The notes beneath the pieces are model-generated. The model saw nothing but the letters and a program-made list of their open reading frames with translations, had not been told where the DNA came from and ran no database searches. The position numbers and the translations under genes were made by a program. 64,000 bases of DNA, from NCBI GenBank assembly GCA_910890315.1, contig CAJVGD010000019.1, forward strand, positions 310,001 to 374,000, given 5' to 3'. Numbering within the stretch: position 1 is the stretch's first letter; every line of letters begins with the position of its first letter. This DNA comes from Serendipita indica DSM 11827 (Eukaryota > Basidiomycota > Agaricomycetes > Sebacinales > Serendipitaceae). Positions 11,601 to 24,410 of the stretch are shown one piece after another.

Positions 11601-14600
11601 AGTCAGCATAGACAAGGTACTGTTGGAATATACAGACTTTAAGAAAACCTATACCCTTGGTGTGACCTTGTCCTGGATTTCTGACAGTGCTCAGGAGAAT
11701 GATATCTGCTTCCTCCCCTGTCCTGAAATGAACAACAAACTCAGTGTAGAGTAAATGAAATGACCTTGGAAGTTGTCGACAGTTCGTATTCTAATCTGAT
11801 AAACGCTGAGGAGTAGTTCACGGCGTCCTAATGAGCCCACATACCTGCTTCGAGACATCCACCTCCTTGGATGACGGCGTCGACTCATCTTGGACATCCT
11901 CATCCGCTAGCAACTTTTCGTCTCGCTCATCGAGTACGACAGACAGTTTACACGATGCCAAAGCTTCACGAATCTTGGTCAATTGCCCAAGATACGTGCA
12001 GAGGATGACAATGGATGATGGGTCGTTATAAACGCCTTGGCTGAGAGTGATTTAGTCGCAGGTAGCGCAGCTTCCTATCATACGAACCGGATGAAGAACA
12101 AAACCAAACTCTTAATCATCTCCACCTGGAAATATTATAAGGATAGGATAAGTGAGTCTCAAAGGACGTACCTCAAATAGATTGCATTTCGACACTGAAT
12201 CCTCGCCGTCTCCGCCTTCCTTATTCGTATGATGAAGGAACCACACGTTCTTGACCATGCCCCGTACCGAGGGATATTTTGTCACATTCTCATGATCCTG
12301 AAGTCTGGGATACAGGCATCCTCTGTGAGTATGATAAGTACGTGTCATGATGCAACACTTTAGGTGCCGACCTGATAAGCGTCGATACCTCGGGTCGCAT
12401 GCGACGCTGAATATTGAGTTGGGCCATGGGCAGTCCCGCTGCATCCAACCGCTCCATGAGAGACTGGTCAAACTTGAATAGGTAACCTCCACGAGGATTA
12501 TCAGTCGAAAAGGCTGCGATAATTATTTAGCCATTGTTTGTGAACTTGGTATCCAAGACAATTTACCGTAGTTGTTGATTGTGGGTCTCAGTTGCTGAGG
12601 ATCTCCGATCATGATCAAATGCTCGACAGACGGAACAAGTGTTGCGAGAGAGTGCGCTTCGAGTACCTGACCGGCCTCCTCGACTAGAACAACCTTGTGA
12701 CCTAGACCCTACACAATTTGAGCTCAAACAAGTACTAAATTGATAGCGTAGCGCTCACCTTGAGGAGGTCCAGCAAACGAGCCGCGCCGTTCGTAGTACA
12801 TCCGATGATATCCGCATTTTTGAGAGCTTCTAGTCGTTGCTGGAAAAGGTTAGCACATGGCCAAGCTCCATATTTTGCTCTCACCTGAGCTTGAAGTTCC
12901 TCCCACGCTCTCTTTGCCTCAAGGTAGTTTTTCGACAGGTTTTCGTACGTAGCCATGTTATATCTTTCTTCATCCTCACTGGATTCCTTCTTCCAGGTCT
13001 GAGAGAGCGACTTCCGCTCCTCAGGCTTCATCCTCCAAACGTCTGAATCGGACAATAGGGCTTGTACCTTCCTATTAGATCGACGCGAATCCCAATTTCG
13101 ATCCCGTCCACTCAGCCAGAAATTGTAGATTTGTTCCAATGTTGGCGAACCTACACTAGATTGCTTATTCATTTGTTCGAGGGCTTGCGCCGGGGGAATG
13201 ATCAAGCGATCGTAATGGGCCGGGTACATCGTCACAAGATGAGTCTCCAGAGCAAGAAACTCTGAATCTTTTGGTTTGTTGTCGCCCACGAGGATTCGGT
13301 TGAGCTCTTCCTCTGCTCGCTTCATCTCGCCGTAAGCGGCATTGGTGCCTCGTCGAAGAAAGTCGGAATGAAACCTCTCTACTTTGTCCAGAGTGTACTC
13401 TTGCAGTACCGGAGATTGAGAGCGACCTCCTAGTCGGATAACCCGTTTCGTCACGTCTGCCGCAAGGACAGATTCGAGCAAATGATCCAGTGCATGATTG
13501 GTAAAGGCGACCATTAGAATCGGACGCACGTTATTCGCAATTAGCACACGGAGGAGTTGTACAGCAGTATAGCTCTGGAAGTGTGTGAGTTTTGGGTATT
13601 TACGTTGGGCTAGTATATATACCTTTCCGGTACCAGGAGGCCCCTGGATCAATGCCACTTCGTTCGTAAGACACGACAGGAGGGCATCAGCCTGGGAAGG
13701 ATCCAATCTCGTTCCAGTACCCTGCTTCAGACACTGGGCGACGACTGCATATGAACCTTGGTCGTTTACGCGCAAGGCAAGATTTCGTGGAGGGTCAAAC
13801 ATGGATGATAGGTTCCATTGAAACCCATTACGAGTCGTATACGCTGGAGGGTCGACACTCATTCCAGTCATTCCACCCTCCGGATGTTGAACCAGATAGC
13901 GGGAGAATGGTACGCTAGTAGGCTCTACTTTCAGCGCTTCGAGGAATGGCTTGTATGCGTCAAAGAGGACGGAGACCTCGATAAAGAAGTGTGGCGAGAT
14001 TGCGTTGTTTGTCGAAGGCCTTTTTCTAGACGACATGGCTCTGAGCCCGTTGTAAGCGCAGCGTTCGATAGCATTATCGAAGAAGGCGACTGTGATTCGA
14101 GGTCGTGTGCCACTCTTCTTGGTGGATTCCACAAGGTCGTCAGTATTGCTCGTGATGAGACCCAGATGGACTTCAGTCTTGTTCCAGACAAGAGCAACAA
14201 GTGCTCCCGTCTTGAGGCGCCGCTTGGTCAAAGTTCTCCAATACGCCTCTCTTTCTTTGTCGGACTTGGTTCTACCCTTTCCGGGTGGAATGTCAAAAGT
14301 GAGGCCCACAGAGATGCTGCGACGCTCGACGGAGACACCTGTCAGCTCAACGTTGGTATAAACGCTGAAGAAGATGGTATCGCTCTGTGTGATCTCTTTG
14401 TATCGTCCACCTTTGTCGTTGATGATGTTTCGGAGAGTCGAGGGTGTAGTTGCTGGTAGAGCGAGGTCTCGGAAAATGCAGCCAACCGCGGCTTTGATAG
14501 GATATCTATGATATAATAAGACAGGCTTCCAACTCATTTGCGTCTGACGTACATTAGTTCCTCGCGCAAAAGACGAAACTGAATGTCCAACAAGCGATCC

Positions 14601-16059
14601 ATCGAGTGCTCTGCGAGATGATGCGGAGCGTTGTGAACCGTGGAAGGGATATACGAGGACGCGGTACTCATCAGCTCTTTGTGCGTCGGTGCAATTAGAA
14701 TATCCTCAATCTGGGCGTGGTCGTTGTCGTGTCGCGGTCCATCAGGACGCAAATGACCAGGAGGTACACATACGTTTACGAGAAGCACGAGTTGTTGTTC
14801 ATTGGTTGGCACGCGGTCCCGATCTGACGTCGACGCCGTGGTTGTGGAGGCGTCAGGGACGGCCACTTGCGCCTGGCCTCGGTTGAGGATCGTAGAAAGT
14901 CTTTGGATATCGTTCCTTATGCTGCTAGCTGCTCTTTGACGATCATAGGTTCCGCCATGGTTGGGGTCGGAGGCCAAGCCGTTCAACCACGCCTCGAGCC
15001 ACCTATTGAGCTGAGTCGGCATCTGTCGAAGGCTTGGATGTTCGTCTGGTGCTTTCTTGAAGATTTGTACATATCTTACATATGTTAGCTAGGGCTAATA
15101 TCTCTATACCAAACCTAACGTACTCAGTCCAAAGGTTCGTGACGGTGGCCAAGATATCCTTGAAGGGTAGCGCCTGAGATGAGAGGGTATTGTCATTTAC
15201 TGCTGCCGCTAGAGTACAAATCGAGTCCATTGCTTTGCGAATGGTCTCTTCAATGACCTTGTATGAGTTATGGATGAGCGAGTAGAACAAGCTTGCTCTT
15301 CGGTAAGCGATGTCTGCATAATGAGACTGAATCCTTACTTTCGACGATTTCTCAGTGTACTCCCTACAAGCGCGTCCGAAGTGAAGAGCTATACTACATG
15401 AGATAGAATGGGATGGTTACGCTTTTGCTTACCGAGAGCACTACTGCATATCCCGACTGAAAAGAAAGGCTCTGCAGTGTACCTTCCGTCGAAGTCGTAA
15501 TATTCGACCATTCCAACAATTCTTGCAAGCGGTGTGTGCCAGATTCCTGCGTAGGGGGTGAGAACCCGGGAAGCCGATGATAATGTAAAGTGCCCTACTG
15601 AGAGCTTCTGTAGAGTGTCCTGGCGATCTGAAGAGGTCTATTTGTTCGGCGTTAGATGGAACCGGTATCGACCACAGAAACACCTACCCAATTCGATGTT
15701 TCCGAGCCTACAGAATCCAGAATCTGTATGAGTAATCTCGCTTGAGCCAAGCTGAGCTGCTCGGCTCTAGAAGAGCACAGAGTATCCAGTAGCTTGAGCG
15801 CTCGACCCGCGTCCATAGTCTGCCGCGTCGTATTGATGGGCATTGGATCTACTCGACGGGGTTGTTGAGGATTCACAAGTTCTTGATGTATGATACGTGC
15901 TGTAGGTATGTTTGCACCGTTGGTGGGCTGGCGGAGACCAGCTTGGCCTTGTCTACGATGTTCAAACCTGCAGTTCCGAAATCTGCATGGTCTTCCATTC
16001 CAGTACTCTCTACAGACACCATTTGGTGCCGGAGATGGTCTACCTTGTACGGTTAACAT
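8700..16059 (-). CDS. ZNFX1-like helicase with CCCH, NFX1 and RZ zinc fingers
   Basis: Very large multi-exon gene read from 16059 to 8700, roughly 2,000 residues. Order: an N-terminal CCCH finger (C-x8-C-x4-C-x3-H, near 15,960-16,020); an N-terminal region with FRLLREELM near 14,550; a superfamily 1 helicase core with Walker A QGPPGTGK near 13,630 (an intron follows), TNHALDHLLE, Walker B VVLVEEAGQ near 12,690, GDPQQLRP, and NRTNVALSRARHGMFI near 11,540-11,580; then Cys/His-rich NFX1-type fingers (about 11,330-10,400); a long helical region; and a C-terminal RZ finger (GHWFICPNGHTF...CNECGAPIGG, 8,800-8,915). This is the ZNFX1 architecture. ZNFX1 relatives act in small-RNA inheritance, RNAi heterochromatin and antiviral sensing; that role here is inference. 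Many exon borders are approximate. Confidence 0.85.
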
Positions 16060-16539
16060 GGGAGAGGTTCAAGATGGTTGCTGTTGTCCAGATATCAATG
16101 GTCAGGCTCTGAGGCGTACCCGACGCGGTGGTCCTGCATCGCCGCATCCGAAGTCTTCAGAGCCTGATTCGGGGCAGGAAGTCTTACACTATTTGAATAC
16201 TCTAAGCAGCAAATCTATACGTGGCTATCACCAAACCAGCCGCCGTCCACGCACGTCCGTCGTGCTTAGCCGAGTCATGGGCGCAAACCCATCTTCGTCT
16301 CAGGTGCCGAGTTACCCAAATACAAAGGAGCAACACGTAACATCAGATACCACAAGGGATACCTCGCTTCCCAAACACCAGAAAAGCTTGGTACATTCGT
16401 CTCGGATCGCAAAGTAGTTCTATATTTCCTCGAGAGAAGCCATGATTATGGATCACCCATCCAATACATGGTGCACTCACCCGCCTGGAAAGTGTGAAAA
16501 TACAACCGAAGAGTATCAGGATATACTCACATCTTCCTC
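16060..16539. other. Region upstream of the ZNFX1-like gene
   Basis: Should contain the promoter of the ZNFX1-like gene and the 3' end of the F-box-type gene. I could not place the last exon of that gene. A copy of the ZNFX1 start-codon surroundings is found again near 23,890. Confidence 0.4.
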
Positions 16540-17758
16540 GATTAGAACGTTATCCGTGAGATGAAATCTTCCCATCTTCAAGGTTGCGGGTCGACTATTG
16601 AGCACCGTAAAGAGGAGACCGTCTGACACTTCTGATGGGCGAAGCATGGCAGGTTCAAACAGCGTCGTGTCCATGGTGCGTATGAGGCCTGGCTCTCTAT
16701 GACCGCAAGGTATTGATGCGGCACCGGGATTGAAGTCAAGAAGGACGATTTGCCTCTCATTTGAGCACTTTTGTGGGTGCCCAAAAGCCTCTTCTCCATA
16801 CAGAGAGGCGAGGACTACTGGTGACATGGAGAGCAGTACACGAGATCCATGGACGGAAAGTGGCGATACGGTATCTGGCTCCGTAATAGGCAGCAGGCGC
16901 GCCGATTGGGGTCCCCATTGTTCCCATGAAAGTTGGCAGCCGCTGTAGTTTGTGAAGAAGTGCGATAATGCCTTGGATTTGATTACTAGGTTGAAGTCCC
17001 ACTCGTCATAGTCCTCCACGGACATCTGCAATCGGATACTGAGCAAGACGACGTCGTATGCCGTGGATGAAACCAGCATCTTGTGAGGCCTGGAGGATCT
17101 CGATGAAATCCAGGTCGAAGATACCGGCACCACGTCTGCAACGCACTCCGGCAGCTGTAACGTTACAGCTCGGTCGTCGTCGAAGCCTCTGATCACAATA
17201 GCAGTGGACGATGGATCTGTGGTCCCGACCAAGAAATACTCTGACGACAAAATGATTGGATCACAGAATTGATTATACTCTACTTCATCCTGTGACTAGT
17301 GAGCTTGATCCGTCAAGAGGTGCCGAAGCCATACCAGTATTGTCTCCCCCGTACGCCAGTCCTTGATACAAAGCCGAAATTCTTCGTCCCCTTGCTCGCC
17401 AATATAGCACAAGTTTGAATAAACCGAGCAAATGTGGTGATCATTGGGATTAATGTCAATGTCACTCGGAATAAGTTCGAGTGTCGAAAGTGAGAGGAAG
17501 AGAAGCCTTATATCACTGAGATAGTGTTGCGAGAAGATTGATGGAGCACGTTGAGTACTTACGACCAGCTCCCGGCTTCGACTGCCAAAATGTCCTGGAC
17601 AGGATCGACCGCAATGATTGATAAGATTCCCTCCGGTGGCGTGGATAGGTTCTTCCAGCATATTGTCCCATTTTGACCGAGCTCGCGCAGAGAAAGGCTG
17701 AACAACGAACCTGACTGCGAAATTTCGACTCATCTACGAGGAGGTACCGCCTAAGCAT
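16516..17758 (-). pseudogene. F-box-type protein gene, 5'-truncated
   Basis: Resembles the body of agaricomycete F-box proteins (the part after the F-box). Reading from about 17,720 down: GILSIIAVDPVQDILAV, an intron, LSLSTLELIPSDID, LCIKDWRTGETIL, another intron, then a 240-residue stretch with SSEYFLVGTTDPSSTAIVIR and DFNLVIKSKALSHFF. No start codon or F-box was found in frame before 17,720; an in-frame stop lies at about 17,720 and NLR A ends at 17,894. So the 5' part seems lost. The 3' end after IEED is unclear. It may be a pseudogene or may use an unseen first exon. A shorter relic lies at 24,085-24,370. Confidence 0.55.
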
Positions 17759-17893
17759 TTTATATTCAGCATGGATTCAATCTCAACCCCCTGGTCTTCC
17801 ACGTCCTCAAGATCATGTGCGCCTTCTTTCGCATTCTAGAATATAGGAAGATCTCGACTGAGGCAGAAGGTAATATAATTAGCATAGCAACGA

Positions 17894-20800
17894 TTATAAT
17901 AAAGAATTTCGTCGAACATGTGTCCACGACAAACCACACGTAAACTTGGTAAAGTCTATGTTTGTTGCGCGGTAGTTGCCTGTGATAGGGATGCTAAGGA
18001 GGCAAGGATATTCAAGGCCATGGCGGTTCTGAGGAGGTACCCAAAAGACCAGTTGGTCATTTGACATCACCCAGCCATCCTCAGAGAGCATGAGATTCCT
18101 AAGGTCAGAAATCGAGAATGGAAGTCGTCTTTCATGGGAAGACGAGGGCTCGGCTATGTCCTCAGGTTCCACCTCTTCGATTTTAGCTTGACCCATATCT
18201 AGCGTACTTGGTTCAGTAAAACATACATCTGTCATAGGAGGAAGAGCACGCACCGAATGAAGAGTCCCAAACTCGAATTGTAGCATCTTGTGAACCGGAT
18301 ACGACACGACTTCCATCAGGGAACAGTGTAAGAGCAGTCACACCGTCGGTGTGACCTCTCAGGAATGCCTTCCACCTCTGAGACTCCGTGTCCCATAGCT
18401 GTACCACTCCATTGGATAGTCCAGAGACAAGAAGCTGCCAATTGGATGAAAGTGCGGATGCCCAGAAATTTGATAGATGGTCCACCAATTTTTTTACTTC
18501 CTTGCCAGTCGTTGCGTCCAGCACGGAAACAGGGCCGGCACCTGGAATGACAGCAAGCTGTAGTCCATCCAGAGACATAGCTACCGAGTGTAAACCTGTG
18601 GTATATTCGACTCGGTTGATCATTTCCCCCGTCGAGGCACGCCATAGGCAAATCATACCATCCCAAGATGCCGAAACAATGCTTGAATCGTCAGGAGAGA
18701 AATGAAGAGAGGCTATTCCGTCATTATGGGTTTGTAAGAGTTTTCCAACTACTTGAACGGTCCCCACGTCCCAAAGATAGATAGATCCATCACGCGAGCC
18801 TGACGCTACGCAATGTCCGTAATGGGAGAACGTTAGAGACTCAACCCGTGTGGTGTGATCCGTAAACGGATCTCCGGACATCTGATGGGTTGCAACGTTC
18901 CACACTCGTACAGTCGAATCCTCGCCCCCGGAAGCAACGAGTGAATCATCACCCGAGAAAACGACTGATGAAACATCCCCGATATGACCCTCCAGTGGCA
19001 CTCCATACTCTTTGCCTGTTTTTGCGTCCCATAGGTAGATATTTCCATCGAAAGAGCAGGAGGCAATCTTTGAACCGTCATTCGATACTGCAACGGACCT
19101 GACGGAGCTCGTGTGGCCTTGAGGGGCCTTGCCAACTGGATTCAAATCATCAGTGTTCCATAGCAAAATGATACCGCGGCCTGATCCCGTGACCACAGCG
19201 TTGTGAGGCTCGGAAAAGCAGCTGCTGTGATAGAGATGGTTTCTAGTCCTAGAACTTCCTCTGCTGACTTATCCCAAAGAACCAGAAACTTTCTGCCAAA
19301 GGATATGGCGCGTGTCCCGTCAGGTGAGAACGCAGTATCGACCCTGATATCTAAACGAAGCGCGCGACCCATGAGCGGCATACGCCACTCTTGTAACTGG
19401 TCGCCGGTCATGCTGTCCCAGCACCGAATGGTACCATCAAGCGATGCGGAAAGAATTTGCAGACTGTCAGGCAGGACGCTAACAGATGTAACCACATTGT
19501 CATGTCCTTCCATGGACTGTCCTACAGGCTGCAGAGTCTTGAGATCCCATATTCGCAGCGCTCGATCGGCTGATCCAGAGACAAGGCGCAAACCGTCCGG
19601 AAAATTTGCCAGACATGTCACAGCTTTCTCGTGGCCTTCGAGTGGTTGCCCCAAAGCTTCCCTACCCTCAACATCCCATAAACGTATAGTATCATCCACG
19701 GAGCCAGAGTATATATGCTGGCTATCCGGTGAGAATAAAACTGACAGCACAGGGTACGTGTGCCCATTTAGAGGCTCTCCAATGGCATTACCTGTTTCCA
19801 CGTCCCATAAGCGTATAGTGGCGTCGTTGGACCCTGAAGCAATAAGGAATCCATCAGGAGACACTGCTACACATATTACTGCATCAGTGTGCCCTCGTAA
19901 TGGCTTTCCTAGCATTTGACCTGTTTCGAGGTCCCACTGGCGAATAGTTCGATCCATTGAACCGGAGATAATACGGAGTCCATCTGGTGAAAGTGATATA
20001 GCAGATATTTCCTCTTCATGTCCTATGAGTTCGTGAGGAAGTCCAGGGTATCCCTCGTCGAGACCCTGTGTCACCGAGAGAATATTTGGAAACCACTTCT
20101 GGCTTTCCTTGCGTAAAGTAGAGTCCAAAGGTGTGAAAGATAGAGCTGAGATATAAATGTGGGGGAGACTATCCTGAATTGGCGTAGAGAAGGCCATCAG
20201 AAATCGCTTAATGTCCGCCATGCGGTCGTGGATGTCGCCCTGCTGATTGGGCTTTTTAGCGCTCGCGAAGAACAGATAAAAACGTACCTTGAAATATGAC
20301 GCAACACGCCGTAAACCAGTTATTGCTCGTGGCACTCCGAGGACGGCGCCCATAACCTCGACCCAGTACAATACTTGTGGGCTTTGGACCGCATACTGAA
20401 CTTGTTTCAATTCCATCTCCCGAGATCGGTCATCCATTTCTGACAGGTGAAATAGCCAATGAGAACTGGCGTAACGGAGCTCAGGCGAGATGAACCTGGA
20501 GACCCTACTCTCGAAATCTCCTATCGCTGCATTTGGAATAAAAGACGACTCGATCTGGCATATGTTGAATTTGAGCTCCCTTTTCATTATCTTCAAGCTC
20601 CATTGCGTGAGCGCTGTGTGGGATTCAGTCATGTTAATACTATCTCCCGAGCTACTACGTCGCTTAAGATATTCGAGAAATGTCTGATGGCGGAACCGGA
20701 CCAGTGTCGTGACTGGTTCCACATGCAAGACACTACCCAGCCGTTTGGTCAAGTTGTCTGCATCCACTCTCTGTCCCATTTCCTCCAAAATCTTGCTCAA

Positions 20801-22601
20801 ACCCACAAGAGTAAGGGACTCGAAGGCTGTAACCAGTACACCAAGCATCTTGGTCGCAGCTTGACGAGCATCGAGCGGCTCTATACGCTCGAGGACGAGT
20901 TGATAAACCGAATCAATGTCGCTGGAATATTCTCGAGAAGTTATTTTCTCATAAACGACGTCTGGAGGTTCAAATCGTCTCTCCGGATCGAACATCTGGC
21001 AAACGGTCTTGGCCCAGATGAACAGTCCATTTGCTTTTTTGATCAGGTTCAGACGTTGCTCGTGAGACAGGACATCTTTCAACGTCTCGTGGATGTACGT
21101 CGCTACGTCGTCCACATTATCTTGAAAACTTCGGTCGTGAAGGCGAAATTCGAGCTTCTTCTTGAGTGTTAGGGGACCCAATAGTTTCTCAATGTCGGGA
21201 TCTGGCCGACTCGTCAGGAAAAACTTGAGATGCGGAGTAGTTTGAGACGCAGCCGAGACTGCTTCAAGTAGCCGCTGCCTTTCCTTTATGAGCCGACACT
21301 CGTCAAGTGCATCAATGACAATGATGACGGGCTTTCCATGGTGCTTTATCGGATCGACGATTAGCTTCTGGAATTGCTCTTCGAATGGTCTCGTCATGAT
21401 GGCAGGGTGTCGTTTGACTGCGTCGACAGCATAGGGGGCCAGTGCTGGAACGTTCTCGTACATTTGTCTGGCAAATGTTGGGCACAGTTTGGTAATGGCA
21501 GACTCCTCCATGCTGTTGATCGAGAAGAAGAACTGACCCGCGAGCATGCCTGCGTCCTTCCAAACTGCGACCATACTCGTTGATACGGTTGATTTACCCG
21601 AGCCCGCAATGTCACAAAGCCAGAAGATAGGCTCCGAGAATTCTCCCTCTCCCCAGTGGCGGATATTGTCGAGGACTGCCACTCGGGTTCCCGGCTTGCA
21701 GCAATCATGCACCGTAGATGATGTCGAAAGAATGACAGGCAGCTGAAAAATAGCAACCACGTCCACTGAGACTGGTCAGGCGAATCGGCCGTGCCAATAA
21801 GCGTAGACTTGCCGTCGTTCAACAAGGCTTTAGTCCCCTTCTTGATCGTTTGTGCATCTTCCTTCAGAGCCTCAGTGTCACCTTTGATGACTTGAATGTG
21901 AAGTGCAGAGGTGACGGCTAGAGCGGCCTAAAGAGTCGTGAGCGATCAGTGGGAGAATCCTGATGATCCGTACAGTAAGTCTTTGGTGACAATCATCAAT
22001 ATCTTTGTGAAACTTCTGAATATCGCCTGCGTCAATGTCCACTTTTGTTGCTCGAGACAACAGCCGTGAACGGGTTCGCCCTTCGACTGCGTTCTGCATT
22101 TCTTCGAGTTTTCTGTTCACTTTGTAAGCCGGATCTCCCACCATGGAGTGCAAAACTTGCCTGACATAGGCAAGCAATGGTTGTCGCAAAGAGTCGTCGG
22201 CCTTGCGACTCTCCTCGGGATATCCTTCAAAGACCGTGATCTGGTCCTCCATCGATTCCAGATGGCCTTGAAGACGCTGAGAAAGATGACTCCAGTCTTC
22301 CTTGTTGTTCTGTATAGCCTAAATATTACTGTTAACCATGTCGAAGGCACATTCCACAACCTACGCGTATCGTTTCTAGCACCTTTTTCGTGGCACTACA
22401 TGCTGCTTTAAGGGGAGCGAGCACATCAGATGCTTCTGAGATGTTGGCGACGAATTCTAGGAAGGGGATAGCTATATCGCGTGTTTTCTCCCAACCCCCA
22501 CCCGTACTGGCGGTCGAAGTGTTTGACTGAGAGATAGTTGTGCCACCAGAATACTTTGGATGAGGATTTTTCCCTTTACGTTTGAACCAGGATTTGGACA
22601 T
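17894..22601 (-). CDS. NLR A: NACHT-WD40 STAND protein, with one frame break
   Basis: First of three tandem NLR genes. Starts MSKSWFKRKGK at 22601; two or three short exons give an alpha-helical N-terminal region. The NACHT exon follows, with Walker A DIAGSGKSTVST (about 21,600), Walker B VIVIDALDEC (about 21,310) and TSRPDPD. Then come 14 WD40 units (about 20,030 to 18,240) that differ a lot from each other, and a last exon with DGWVMSNDQLVFWVPP ending at 17,894. An intron near 20,250-20,290 has donor AAG|GTACGT. The frame changes at a run of four A bases (plus strand about 19,214-19,217): upstream reads SITAAAF, downstream SEPHNAVVTGSGRG, which together form a normal blade. This is either a real break or a homopolymer error. 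Members of this class sense non-self or pathogen cues and trigger cell death in other fungi. Confidence 0.85.
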
Positions 22602-23104
22602 GAGGCGCAGTCGATGGCAGATGGGACCAAAAGGGGACTGAATTGAGGACGGCATGCTGTGGACAGACATTCGGCTTGAGTACATCTCCCCGACTTTCGT
22701 ATAAGGTGTCCATCACGAGCTCGGTACACGGTGGAGTATCTATAATCTCTCGATGTGTGCGATTCCCTTTGTACGTCTCTAGAGAGCAAAGTGAAAGTGA
22801 TAGATATCGGACCGCCAAGGAGCCTGAAACACGTCTGGTAGAGCCCAAATGCGCTCAAACTACCCTCGAGCCCTCTAAGAGTCATTTTGAGTAGGCGGCG
22901 ATTGTGCCAATCAAAGGCGTCCCCATTTACATCTCCGAGGTTGAAAGGACTCAATATATATTGGACCACTTCTTCGCGATAGCCGCGACAAAAAAAGATA
23001 TTTTGGGTACTTTGCCATCTCTATATCCATCCAAGCCCAAAGATAACGTTGAAAGTCCAGCCTGGAACAGTCTACCATCGGTCACTTGCAACAAAGGGGA
23101 TGCG
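22602..23104. other. Region upstream of NLR A
   Basis: Likely promoter and leader of NLR A on the minus strand. No convincing gene was seen. The block of gene relics starts just beyond it. Confidence 0.4.
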
Positions 23105-23540
23105 GTGTCACGGATACAACCAAATTTCGAACAATTAGCTCATTTCCGACCAATTAGCCCTTCAAGGATCTCGAAATGCGCTAATGAATGGACTCTGCAA
23201 AGCACAGACAAGGCAACTCACAGCCAGTGGAAGGTTTTCCAGCTGGATGAGAAGCCATTCAAATGACGCTCTTTCTCGCATAGATCCCCAGCTTAAAATC
23301 TTTCTGTTTCATCGAGAAACTCTCTTCTCCACCCTTTTAGTTGAGCTTTCCGAATTTCGGTGTCTCCGGTACGTACAGTGACCATACACGGTAGCGAAAC
23401 TGGCTGATGCGCCCTTGGAAATAGGGATTCCTGCCGGCCGCCGCAGTAGAGGTACCCAAGGGAATGGTAGGCCAGCGTGAAACGTCCTCGGATTCTCTCA
23501 ACCGCAAATAGTTTCCGGTCGGTGGCAGAGGAGTGTGTTC
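23105..23540 (-). pseudogene. Decayed PEX11 copy
   Basis: Minus-strand remnant similar to PEX11 at 36,200-36,680. Both contain CTTGGAAATAGGGA (about 23,413 and 36,514) within a longer matching stretch, a matching line around ATTCTCTCAA (PEX11: TIERIQGLSM), and RVWSLYV against RAWALYV. Near the 3' end LENLPLAV matches LGNLPLTV of PEX11 and even the following intron resembles that of PEX11. The frame is broken by many changes and the start is missing. It abuts the ZNFX1 relic at about 23,540. Confidence 0.7.
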
Positions 23541-23905
23541 AAGCAAGACCTGACGTCTCCGAACCTATAGAGCCAATATCTGTATCAGCTTTCTCAATTA
23601 TTTCTTCCGGTCTGGAGGAGCGTGGAGTCAAGTGGTTTGAGTGCTCAACTCGCTTTACTCCAGAGTCTGCCGGCTCGTGGGGCCATTAGGCCTGGTCGAA
23701 GTGCTTGTTGAGGATCAAGACGATGCTTTGCGATGAGCTGGCTGTGGGCATGCTTCACCCATGACTGGCTGAGGTTAACCCGACCAAATGACGCCCGTAA
23801 AGGGTATTGAAGTAAAGTATATATTTTTCGAAACTGCTGGTTTGAACGTTGTATAGGAGCTGTCAGAGTTTGGCTGGCTTGTAACGTCAACATGGCAGAG
23901 GATCA
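23541..23905 (-). pseudogene. Relic of the ZNFX1-like gene N-terminus
   Basis: Minus-strand remnant matching 15,700-16,075, the first exon of the ZNFX1-like gene. It begins MLTLQASQT where the intact gene begins MLTVQGRPS, and has LDPQQ where the gene has VNPQQP. The leader also matches: ACATGG, AGAGG and TCAAGAT occur with the same spacing at 16,057-16,075 and 23,890-23,909. The CCCH finger is lost and nothing downstream of the first 100 or so codons remains. It is a decayed fragment from a duplication. Confidence 0.7.
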
Positions 23906-24084
23906 AGATACGCTGGTTCCTGCATACAACACTCGGAAGCAATCAAATTCTCAGTACACTCACCTTGCATCATGAATTCATATACACTGGCAGTTTTGTG
24001 CTTTATCAACCTCTGATTGTGGAACCTGCGTTCAAGTAGAATATGTGTCTCCCACTTGAGCATTCTTTGGATGTTCAGAGCCTA

Positions 24085-24370
24085 TTCTTCATATATGGAA
24101 ACAACTAAAACTACCAGTCACCGAAAGAGTAGGGTGTAGCGTGTAGGAGTCATAGACTGCACTGTGAGCGTCGAATGGACTATAAGATAGGAACCGATGC
24201 GATATCACATCAGTCTTGAGGACTAGGTTCAACGACGACTCACGTGCTTCTAAGGACCTAAAAGCGACTATCAAGCTGAGAGTACCTTTGTGACAGCGTA
24301 ATTTGTGCAGGGACGACCTGGCTAAAACTAGAATCGGTTTCCGTTTGTTACGCTTCACAAAATGCACATG
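24085..24370 (-). pseudogene. Relic of the F-box-type gene
   Basis: Minus-strand fragment of about 90 codons. LNLVLKTDVISHRFLSYS matches FNLVIKSKALSHFFTNYS of the gene at 16,516-17,758, and RKPILVLARSSLHKL matches PHKMLVSSTAYDVV at the right distance. It sits just after the 3' end of NLR B, as the longer copy sits just after the 3' end of NLR A. No start, F-box or other half is present. Confidence 0.6.
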
Positions 24371-24410
24371 AAATAAAACTTATATTGAATATCGTAGATA
24401 TCACAACATC

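Noticed and set aside
8700-16059. Splitting the ZNFX1-like region into a helicase gene and a zinc-finger gene
   Set aside because: Domain order and lack of an inner stop and start match a single ZNFX1-type protein.
19203-19919. Long plus-strand open frame opposite NLR A
   Set aside because: Antisense of the WD40 repeats; it repeats with the same period and has no family motif.
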